NCBI RefSeq assembly: GCF_002932875.1
Contig: NZ_PSWS01000012.1
Coordinates: forward strand, 1-34,985
Reading direction: 5' to 3'
Source of the DNA: Rathayibacter tritici
Lineage (GTDB): Bacteria > Actinomycetota > Actinomycetes > Actinomycetales > Microbacteriaceae
Length of the DNA stretch: 34,985 nucleotides
The position numbers and the translations under genes are program-made. Shown here piece by piece: positions 15,421-21,932 of the stretch (position 1 is the first letter of the stretch; every line of letters begins with the position of its first letter). A model generated the notes under the pieces. The model did not search any database. It was not told the origin of the DNA and was given only the letters and a program-made list of their open reading frames with translations.

Positions 15421-17715
15421 ATGGCAGACAGCCGCACCGCCGTTCCCGACACCACTGCGAACGCGGAGGCGACGCCCGAGCGGGAGCAGCCTTACGCGGC
15501 CCTCGGACTCAAGCCCGACGAGTACGCGAGGATCCGCGAGATCCTCGGCCGGCGCCCCACCAGCGGCGAGCTCGCGATGTACTCGGTGATGTGGAGCGAG
15601 CACTGCTCCTACAAGTCGTCCAAGATGTACCTCCGCCAGTTCGGGCAGAAGGTCTCGCCCGCGATGAAGAAGAACCTCATGGTCGGCATGGGCGAGAACG
15701 CGGGAGTGGTCGACGTCGGCGAGGGCTGGGCGGTCACCTTCAAGATCGAGAGCCACAACCACCCCAGCTACATCGAGCCGTTCCAGGGAGCGGCGACCGG
15801 AGTCGGCGGCATCGTCCGCGACATCATCTCGATGGGCGCGCGGCCGGTCGCGGTCATGGACGCGCTGCGCTTCGGAGCGATCGACGACCCGGACACCGCC
15901 CGCGTCGTGCACGGCGTCGTGGCCGGCATCTCCTTCTACGGCAACTGCCTCGGCCTGCCGAACATCGGCGGCGAGACGTACTTCGACTCCGTCTACCAGG
16001 GCAACCCGCTCGTGAACGCGCTCGCCGTCGGCGTCCTGCGCCATGAGGACCTGCACCTCGCGAACGCCCGCGGCGTCGGCAACAAGGTGGTGCTCTTCGG
16101 GGCGCGCACGGGAGGCGACGGCATCGGCGGCGCGTCGATCCTCGCCTCCGACACCTTCGCCGACGGTGGACCGACCAAGCGCCCCGCGGTGCAGGTCGGC
16201 GATCCGTTCGCCGAGAAGGTGCTCATCGAATGCTGCCTCGAGCTGTTCCGCAAGGACCTCGTCGAGGGCATCCAGGACCTGGGCGCGGCGGGTATCTCGT
16301 GCGCCACCTCCGAGTTGGCGTCGAACGGCGACGGCGGCATGTTCATCTCGCTCGACTCCGTGCTGCTGCGCGACCCCTCGCTCACGGCGGAGGAGATCCT
16401 GATGTCGGAGTCGCAGGAGCGGATGATGGCCGTCGTCCGGCCCGACAAGCTCGACGCGTTCCTCGAGGTCGTCGGCAAGTGGGACGTCGAGACCAGCGTG
16501 CTCGGCGAGGTCACCGACTCCGGCCGCCTGATCATCGACTGGCACGGCGAAGAGATCGTCAACGTCGACCCGCGCACCGTCGCCGTCGACGGGCCGGTCT
16601 ACGAGCGCCCGATCGCCTACCCGATCTGGCTCGATGCGCTCCAGGCCGACTCCTCCTCCCGCCTGCCCCGGTCGAGCGACGGTGACGCGCTGCGCGCCGA
16701 GACCCTGGCGCTTCTGGGCTCCGCGAACCTGGCCGACAAGAGCTGGATCACCTCGCAGTACGACCGCTACGTGCTCGGCAACACGGCGCTGAGCTACCCG
16801 GACGACGGCGGCATGGTCCGCGTCGACGAGGAGTCGGGCCTGGGCTTCGCGGTCGCGACCGACGCGAACGGCCGTTGGTGCCAGCTCGACCCCGCGCAGG
16901 GTGCGCGCCTGGCGCTGGCCGAGGCGTTCCGCAACGTCGCGGTCACCGGAGCGACGCCGGTCGCCGTCTCGGACTGCCTCAACTTCGGCAGCCCCGAGAA
17001 CCCGGAGGTGATGTGGCAGTTCCGCGAGGCCGTGGGCGCCCTCGCCGATGCGTGCCTCGAACTCGAGATCCCCGTGACCGGCGGCAACGTCTCGTTCTAC
17101 AACCAGACCGGTGACGTGCCGATCTTCCCGACTCCGGTCGTGGGCGTGCTCGGCGTGATCGACGACGTCGCCCGCCGCATCCCCTCCGGCTGGCAGGACG
17201 AGGGCGACAACCTCTACCTCCTCGGCACGACCCGCGACGAGCTCGACGGCTCCGCGTGGGCCGGCACGGTGCACGACCACCTCGGCGGGCTGCCGCCGCA
17301 GCTCGATCTGGCGGCTGAGCGGGCGCTGGCCGAGCTGATCTCGGCGGGCGCGAAGGAGTCGCTGATCGCCTCCGCCCACGACCTCGCCGACGGCGGGCTT
17401 GTGGTCGCGCTGGCCGAGTCGGCCCTGCGCTTCGGCGTCGGGGCGCGCATCTGGCTCGGCGAGCTGATGGAGCGCGACGGCGTCGACGCGACGGCCGCGC
17501 TGTTCTCGGAGTCGACGGGCCGCGTGCTCGTGTCGGTGCCGCGCGAGGACGACGTGAAGTTCCGCGGGCTCTGCGAGGGCCGGGGCTACCCGGTGCTGCG
17601 GATCGGCGTGACCGACGCGGCGACTCCCGCGGTCGAGGTGCAGGGGCTGTTCACGCTGCCGCTGGACGAGCTGCGCGCCGTCAACAGCGCCGTGCTGCCG
17701 CGCCACTTCGGCTGA
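15421..17715 (+). CDS. purL: Phosphoribosylformylglycinamidine synthase subunit PurL
   Basis: Large catalytic subunit (764 residues, the small PurL type without a fused glutaminase) of FGAM synthase; it converts FGAR, ATP and ammonia to FGAM. Seen: the [12 protein letters not shown] motif with active-site His61, the phosphate/ATP loop [39 protein letters not shown], and the second half repeat with YDRYVLGNT and [13 protein letters not shown]. The ATG at 15421 begins the usual PurL N-terminus; a TAGGAT -10 box is at 15375-15380 and GGAG about 10 bases before the start. It must work with PurS and PurQ encoded 10 kb upstream on the same strand. A perfect 28-bp hairpin 35 bases after its stop is its likely terminator. 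Confidence 0.98.
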   Translation: MADSRTAVPDTTANAEATPEREQPYAALGLKPDEYARIREILGRRPTSGELAMYSVMWSEHCSYKSSKMYLRQFGQKVSPAMKKNLMVGMGENAGVVDVGEGWAVTFKIESHNHPSYIEPFQGAATGVGGIVRDIISMGARPVAVMDALRFGAIDDPDTARVVHGVVAGISFYGNCLGLPNIGGETYFDSVYQGNPLVNALAVGVLRHEDLHLANARGVGNKVVLFGARTGGDGIGGASILASDTFADGGPTKRPAVQVGDPFAEKVLIECCLELFRKDLVEGIQDLGAAGISCATSELASNGDGGMFISLDSVLLRDPSLTAEEILMSESQERMMAVVRPDKLDAFLEVVGKWDVETSVLGEVTDSGRLIIDWHGEEIVNVDPRTVAVDGPVYERPIAYPIWLDALQADSSSRLPRSSDGDALRAETLALLGSANLADKSWITSQYDRYVLGNTALSYPDDGGMVRVDEESGLGFAVATDANGRWCQLDPAQGARLALAEAFRNVAVTGATPVAVSDCLNFGSPENPEVMWQFREAVGALADACLELEIPVTGGNVSFYNQTGDVPIFPTPVVGVLGVIDDVARRIPSGWQDEGDNLYLLGTTRDELDGSAWAGTVHDHLGGLPPQLDLAAERALAELISAGAKESLIASAHDLADGGLVVALAESALRFGVGARIWLGELMERDGVDATAALFSESTGRVLVSVPREDDVKFRGLCEGRGYPVLRIGVTDAATPAVEVQGLFTLPLDELRAVNSAVLPRHFG

Positions 17716-17750
17716 GCGCGCACGGGCGTCGCGAGCCCGGCCCACCCTCC

Positions 17751-17810
17751 CGCCACTATCCAAAAGTTGTCGCACTCGACGCCGAGTGCGACAACTTTTG
17801 GATAGTGGCG
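17751..17810. terminator. Perfect 28-bp stem, 4-base loop, between convergent genes
   Basis: Positions 17751-17778 are exactly complementary to 17783-17810, with loop ACGC. The arms contain the AT-rich block CTATCCAAAAGTTGTCGCAC, unlike surrounding base composition. The hairpin sits between the purL stop and the stop of a convergent lipoprotein gene, so a bidirectional terminator is the simplest role. Perfect complementarity over 28 bp is far beyond what termination needs; it could also be a mobile palindromic repeat. Confidence 0.7.
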
Positions 17811-17811
17811 C

Positions 17812-18036
17812 TTACGGTGCCGGTTGCGCCCGGTCGGCTGCCGCGGTCGGGACAGTCGGCACGGGCCGCGCAGCCGAGTCCGAGCCCGCGGCGGGCGGCT
17901 CTCCGGCGACGGATACCGTCGACGGCGCGGCGACCGGGCTCGTCTCCCCGACGGGGTTCGGCGCCTCAGCCGTGCAGCCGGCCAGCAGGACCACCGTGGC
18001 AAGGGCGATGAGGAGGCGCTGCGTCGTCCGGACCAT
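17812..18036 (-). CDS. Small lipoprotein
   Basis: A 74-residue secreted lipoprotein. The signal peptide MVRTTQRLLIALATVVLLAG ends in a lipobox, LLAGC, with Cys21 as the lipidated residue. The mature part is a short, Pro/Ala/Ser/Val-rich unstructured tail with no domain. The ATG at 18036 is 6 bases after a TAGAGT -10 box, implying a leaderless transcript. It is convergent with purL. Function unknown; it could serve as a cell-wall spacer or be a degenerate substrate-binding remnant. Confidence 0.75.
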   Translation of the reverse strand: MVRTTQRLLIALATVVLLAGCTAEAPNPVGETSPVAAPSTVSVAGEPPAAGSDSAARPVPTVPTAAADRAQPAP

Positions 18037-18042
18037 TCCGCG

Positions 18043-18048
18043 ACTCTA
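18043..18048 (-). promoter_or_regulatory. -10 box of the small lipoprotein gene, leaderless
   Basis: TAGAGT on the minus strand, 6 bases before the ATG at 18036, with no ribosome binding site between. Confidence 0.45.
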
Positions 18049-18186
18049 ACTCGGCACCCGCACGCGCGGGCAGCACCGCGCCCGACGCCACCCCCTGACG
18101 AGCGCCACCGATTGACCTCCCCCGTCGATCACAGCCATACCGAACACCTGTTGGACATCCGGCCCGATCAGGCGTCGACTGGAGCC

Positions 18187-19194
18187 ATGCAGTACACGCA
18201 GCTCGGCCGCACCGGCCTGTCCGTCTCCCGCACCGTCCTCGGCACCATGAACTTCGGCATGCAGACCGAGGAGTCCGACTCGTTCGCGATCATGGATCGC
18301 GCGCACGAGCTCGGCGTCAACTTCTTCGACACGGCCAACGTCTACGGAGGCGAGGCCGGCCGCGGTGCGACCGAGGAGATCGTGGGCCGCTGGTTCGCGC
18401 AGGGCGGCGAGCGGCGCGAACGCACAGTCCTCGCAACCAAGGTTTTCGGCGACATGGGCGAGTTCGCGGCCCCCGGAGCCGAGCGCGGCCGCGACTCCTG
18501 GCCCAACGGAGGCCGCCTCTCGGCTCTCACTCTGCGCCGCGCCCTCGACGAGAGCCTGCGCCGCCTGCAGACCGACCACATCGACCTCTACCAGTTCCAC
18601 CACGTCGACCGGACGACGCCGTGGGACGAGATCTGGCAGGCGATGGAGGTCGCCGTGCAGCAGGGCAAGGTTCTCTACGTCGGCTCCAGCAACTTCGCCG
18701 GCTGGCACATCGCCCAGGCGCAGGAGGCGGCGCGCGCCCGCCACTTCACTGGCCTCGCCTCGGAGCAGTCGATCTACAACCTGCTCGTCCGCGACGTCGA
18801 GCGCGAGGTCCTGCCGGCCGCGCTGCACTACGGGCTCGGTGTCATCCCCTGGTCGCCGCTGCAGGGCGGGTTGCTGGGCGGCGTGCTCGAGAAGACCGCG
18901 GAGGGCGGGCGCCGCTCCTCCGAGCGCAGCCTCGCTGCGATCCAGGAGCACCGCCCCGCGCTGGAGCAGTGGGAGGCGTTCGCCCGCGAGCGCGGCGAGG
19001 CGCCTGGCGAGCTGGCCCTGGCCTGGCTCCTGCACCAGCCCGCGGTCACCGGGCCGATCACCGGCCCGCGCACGCTCGAGCAGCTCGAGAGCGCCGTCGC
19101 CGCCGTCGACATCACCCTCGACTCCGAGGCTCTCGCGCGCCTCGACGAGATCTTCCCCGGCCACCGGAGCGCCCCCGAGGACTACGCCTGGTGA
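18187..19194 (+). CDS. Aldo-keto reductase
   Basis: A 335-residue cytosolic NADPH-dependent oxidoreductase with a TIM barrel. The catalytic tetrad is visible: Asp48 and Tyr53 in FFDTANVYGG, Lys85 in LATKVFG and His138 in DLYQFHHVD. The cofactor part has GPITGPRTLEQLESAV. Its length and the FDTANVYG motif fit the YghZ/L-glyceraldehyde-3-phosphate-reductase-like branch. The ATG at 18187 is taken as the start because MQYTQLGRTGLSVSRTVLGTM is the canonical N-terminus; GGAG is only 2 bases away, so initiation may be unusual. TTGACC at 18113 with CATACC 18 bases on is a possible promoter. The next gene is a second aldo-keto reductase 28 bases downstream. Confidence 0.95.
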   Translation: MQYTQLGRTGLSVSRTVLGTMNFGMQTEESDSFAIMDRAHELGVNFFDTANVYGGEAGRGATEEIVGRWFAQGGERRERTVLATKVFGDMGEFAAPGAERGRDSWPNGGRLSALTLRRALDESLRRLQTDHIDLYQFHHVDRTTPWDEIWQAMEVAVQQGKVLYVGSSNFAGWHIAQAQEAARARHFTGLASEQSIYNLLVRDVEREVLPAALHYGLGVIPWSPLQGGLLGGVLEKTAEGGRRSSERSLAAIQEHRPALEQWEAFARERGEAPGELALAWLLHQPAVTGPITGPRTLEQLESAVAAVDITLDSEALARLDEIFPGHRSAPEDYAW

Positions 19195-19222
19195 CCACCC
19201 ACCCCACTGCGAAGGAGCATTC

Positions 19223-20080
19223 ATGAAGCAGCGCACTCTCGGCGACATCCAAGTCGGCGCGATCGGACTCGGCGGCATGCCGATGTCGATCGAGGGCCGC
19301 CCGGACCGCGAGCGGTCGATCGCCACGATCCACGCGGCGCTGGACGCCGGCGTCACCCTGATCGACACGGCCGACGCCTACCACCTCGCGACCCAGGACG
19401 ACCTCGGCCACAACGAACTGCTGATCGCGGAGGCGCTGCGCGGCTACGGCGGCGACACCTCCACAGTGCTTGTCGCCACGAAGGGCGGGCACCTGCGGCG
19501 CGAGCCCGGGCCCTGGGACCAGAACGGGCGCCCTGAGTACCTGAAGGAGGCGGCACGCGCGTCCGCGCAGCGCCTCGGCGTCGAGGCGATCGGCCTCTAC
19601 CAGTACCACCGGCCCGACCCCGCCGTCCCGTACGCCGACTCGATCGGCGCGCTCGCCGAGCTGCTCGACGAGGGGCTCATCCTCCGTGCCGGGATCTCGA
19701 ACGCCGACCCCGACCAGATCCGCGAGGCGCACAGCATCCTCGGCGAGCGCCTGGTCTCGGTGCAGAACCAGTTCTCGCCGTCGTTCCGCTCCAGCGAGGC
19801 GGAGCTCGAGCTCTGCGCGGAGCTGGGCCTGGCCTTCCTGCCGTGGAGCCCGCTGGGCGGCATCTCGTCGGCGGGCGAACTCGGCTCGCGCTACTCCGCC
19901 TTCGCGACGGTCGCCGAGGCGCACGGAGTGACGCCGCAGGTGGTCTGCCTCGCCTGGGAGCTGGCGAAGGCCCCGGTCGTGCTGCCGATCCCCGGGGCGT
20001 CGCGCCCCGAGAGCATCCGCGACTCGGCGACGGCCGCCGATCTGCAGCTCAGCGCCGAGGAGCTGGCCTCGCTCGGCTGA
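19223..20080 (+). CDS. Aldo-keto reductase (second copy type)
   Basis: A 285-residue aldo-keto reductase of a different subgroup from the upstream one. Tetrad: Asp48 and Tyr53 in LIDTADAYH, Lys87 in LVATKGGH and His129 in GLYQYHRPD. The ending LPIPGASRPESIRDS is the cofactor-binding segment. A good ribosome site, GAAGGAG, precedes the ATG at 19223 by 5 bases. The 28-base gap after the first reductase suggests one operon. The substrate is unknown; it is convergent with a LysR regulator gene across a long inverted repeat. Confidence 0.94.
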   Translation: MKQRTLGDIQVGAIGLGGMPMSIEGRPDRERSIATIHAALDAGVTLIDTADAYHLATQDDLGHNELLIAEALRGYGGDTSTVLVATKGGHLRREPGPWDQNGRPEYLKEAARASAQRLGVEAIGLYQYHRPDPAVPYADSIGALAELLDEGLILRAGISNADPDQIREAHSILGERLVSVQNQFSPSFRSSEAELELCAELGLAFLPWSPLGGISSAGELGSRYSAFATVAEAHGVTPQVVCLAWELAKAPVVLPIPGASRPESIRDSATAADLQLSAEELASLG

Positions 20081-20084
20081 TTCC

Positions 20085-20171
20085 GTTCATAACGCAGGAA
20101 GGATTCGGATCCGGCCTCCGCCCCACGCGGTATTGCAGGGCGCCGCAGCCGTTTCTTCCTGCGTTATGAAC
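20085..20171. repeat. Long inverted repeat (17-bp arms) between convergent genes
   Basis: GTTCATAACGCAGGAAG (20085-20101) is the exact reverse complement of 20155-20171, enclosing 53 bases. The left arm starts 5 bases after the aldo-keto reductase stop and the right arm ends 10 bases before the stop codon of the convergent LysR gene. Bidirectional termination is the obvious role. The architecture (identical ends around a short core) would equally fit a small non-autonomous mobile element. Confidence 0.65.
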
Positions 20172-20181
20172 ACCACCCGGG

Positions 20182-21066
20182 TCAGACCGCGTCCTGCAGC
20201 GGCTCCGGAAGCGCCGAGACGAAGGCGCGAGCCGCCGCGCTCGGCCGCTCCGGCACCGCCACCATCGTCCGCCACACCAGCAGCGGGTCGGCGAGGGCCA
20301 CGGCCCGCAGCCCCGCCGGGCGCTTCTGCGCGAAGTGCGCCGGCACAACGGCGATACCCATCCCGTACTCGACCAGGTCGAGCAGCGTGTGCACGTCGTT
20401 CACCTCGAGTTCGACCTCAAAGCCGAGCCCGTGCGCCGCGAACGCCCGCGCGGCCAAGAGGCTCGCCGCCCAGTGCTCCTGCAGCCCGACGATCGTCTCA
20501 CCCGCCAGATCCGGGATGCGGCAGCCGACGCGGCCGGCGAGGGGGTGCCCCGGGCGCACCAGCACGGCGAAGCCCTCGCTCGCAAGCGGGAGCGTCCGCA
20601 CACCGCTGGGCACAGCACCGATGTCGGCAACGAGCGCCAGGTCGAGACGGCCGGCGGCAACGGAGTCGAGCAGGGTGCCGGACCCCTCGTGGATCAGCCG
20701 CAGCGCGACTCCCGGGTGCTGCTCGCGGAAGGTCGCCAGCTCGCGAGGCAGATGCACGCCGCCCAGGCACTCCTCCGTGCCGACCGCGAGGCTCCCGCGG
20801 AGCACCCCCTGCACGGCGAGCACCGCGTCACGGGCAGCGAGGGCGCTGGCGACGGTCCGCTCCGACTCCGCGAGCATCGCCCGGCCAGCCGGCGTCAGCT
20901 CGACGCGGCGGGTGCTGCGGGTGAACAGGGGGCTACCCAGCTCGCTCTCGAGCGCGCGGATCGAGGCCGAGAGCCCCGATTGCGAGATCTGCAGGGCGCT
21001 CGCGGCGCGGGTGAAGTGCTGCTCCTTCGCGACGGCGAGGAAGTGTTCGAGCTGACGCAGTTCCAT
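20182..21066 (-). CDS. LysR-family transcriptional regulator
   Basis: A 294-residue regulator with the LysR layout: N-terminal winged HTH (1-60, MELRQLEHFLAVAKEQHFTRAASALQ, SQSGLSASIRALE, LFTRS) and a periplasmic-binding-like effector domain (about 90-290). The ATG at 21066 has GAGGA about 7 bases upstream. The frame stays open further upstream, but that part is antisense to the TetR gene. It is convergent with the aldo-keto reductase pair and follows the TetR gene on the same strand by 41 bases, so co-transcription with tetR is possible. Targets unknown. Confidence 0.94.
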   Translation of the reverse strand: MELRQLEHFLAVAKEQHFTRAASALQISQSGLSASIRALESELGSPLFTRSTRRVELTPAGRAMLAESERTVASALAARDAVLAVQGVLRGSLAVGTEECLGGVHLPRELATFREQHPGVALRLIHEGSGTLLDSVAAGRLDLALVADIGAVPSGVRTLPLASEGFAVLVRPGHPLAGRVGCRIPDLAGETIVGLQEHWAASLLAARAFAAHGLGFEVELEVNDVHTLLDLVEYGMGIAVVPAHFAQKRPAGLRAVALADPLLVWRTMVAVPERPSAAARAFVSALPEPLQDAV

Positions 21067-21107
21067 ACGTCCATCCTCGTCGCGGGGACCGAGGAGCGGG
21101 AACCCGC

Positions 21108-21767
21108 TCAGGCGTCGGCGGCCGAGATCGCGAGCACGATCGCCGTCAGCGTCGTGCGCAGACGTTCCAGCGACTCCGTCTCGGACTCGTCCTCGAGGAT
21201 CGACTGCTTCACCGCATTGTCGTACCCCGCCACCAGGAGTCGCACCGCGGTCGCCGCCTCCAGCGAGAACTCCCGCCGCACCTGGCGGAGCGCCCCGTGC
21301 ACGATCTGCACGAGCGACGCGTCGAATCCCGCGCGGAAGTCGCGGTACTGGGGTGCGATCCTCGGGTCGCGCAGCGCCAGGAGCTCGAACTCCGACTCGA
21401 CCACGCACCAGCGCCGGTTGTCGGTGGTCGGTCCCTGGAGGAAGTCGAGGATGACCACGGCGAGCGTCTCGGCGGTCAGCGGCTCGTCGGCAGAGACGAC
21501 GCGTGGAATCGTGCGCCCCATCTGCTCGATGAGAGCGGTGACCCGGGCGCCGTTCTCCCGCTCCATCAGCGCGAAGAACAACTCCTCTTTCGTGGAGAAG
21601 TTGGAGTAGAAGGCACCGCGCGAGAATCCGGCGCGCTCGCAGATCTGCTCGACGGAGGCACTGTGCACGCCGGTCTCGGCGAACACGTCGTAGGCGGCGT
21701 CGAGCAGGCGCTCGCGGGTGCGTCCGCGGCGGGAGGTTTCGGGAGCGGTGGGGTCGATCGCGGTCAT
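21108..21767 (-). CDS. TetR-family repressor
   Basis: A 219-residue one-component repressor. The HTH part (about 15-62) reads TRERLLDAAYDVFAETGVHSASVEQICERAGFSRGAFYSNFSTKEELFFALM, here broken only by normal family spacing; the rest is the helical ligand-binding domain. The ATG at 21767 has AGGAGG 5 bases upstream. It is divergent from the MMPL/YhgE operon, and the gap contains four phased palindromes that are its likely operators, one covering its own -10 box. The expected role is repression of the exporter until a ligand binds. Confidence 0.95.
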   Translation of the reverse strand: MTAIDPTAPETSRRGRTRERLLDAAYDVFAETGVHSASVEQICERAGFSRGAFYSNFSTKEELFFALMERENGARVTALIEQMGRTIPRVVSADEPLTAETLAVVILDFLQGPTTDNRRWCVVESEFELLALRDPRIAPQYRDFRAGFDASLVQIVHGALRQVRREFSLEAATAVRLLVAGYDNAVKQSILEDESETESLERLRTTLTAIVLAISAADA

Positions 21768-21809
21768 CCTCGCCTCCTGTCCGCTCTGTCAACACCTTCG
21801 ACACCGATC

Positions 21810-21815
21810 ACCCTA
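21810..21815 (-). promoter_or_regulatory. -10 box of the tetR gene
   Basis: TAGGGT on the minus strand, about 43 bases before the ATG, leaving room for a leader with the AGGAGG site. It overlaps the first operator copy (21813-21823), as expected for autorepression. The -35 is not clear. Confidence 0.4.
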
Positions 21816-21874
21816 TCCGATACATTTCCGTATCGAATACGGTGCTGTATCGGATACGCTCGTGTATCGGAGTC
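21813..21874. promoter_or_regulatory. Four-copy palindromic operator array, 17-bp period
   Basis: Copies of GTATCNGATAC at 21813-21823 (CTATCCGATAC), 21830-21840 (GTATCGAATAC), 21847-21857 (GTATCGGATAC) and 21864-21874 (GTATCGGAGTC). Centres are at 21818, 21835, 21852 and 21869, exactly 17 bases apart. The third copy is nearest to the perfect palindrome; the outer ones are degenerate. The array fills the gap between the divergent tetR and MMPL genes and is the obvious binding region for the TetR protein. Confidence 0.8.
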
Positions 21875-21932
21875 GAGCTCCGCTCCGGTACGCAGACGTA
21901 TCTCCCCCCTCCCACCCCCGTCAGGAGACCGC

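Noticed and set aside
15310-17775. Upstream extension of the glycosyltransferase frame giving a 1285-residue protein
   Set aside because: It is antisense to purL and low in hydrophobic or domain-like content; the GTG at 15309 with a -10 box in front explains the gene.
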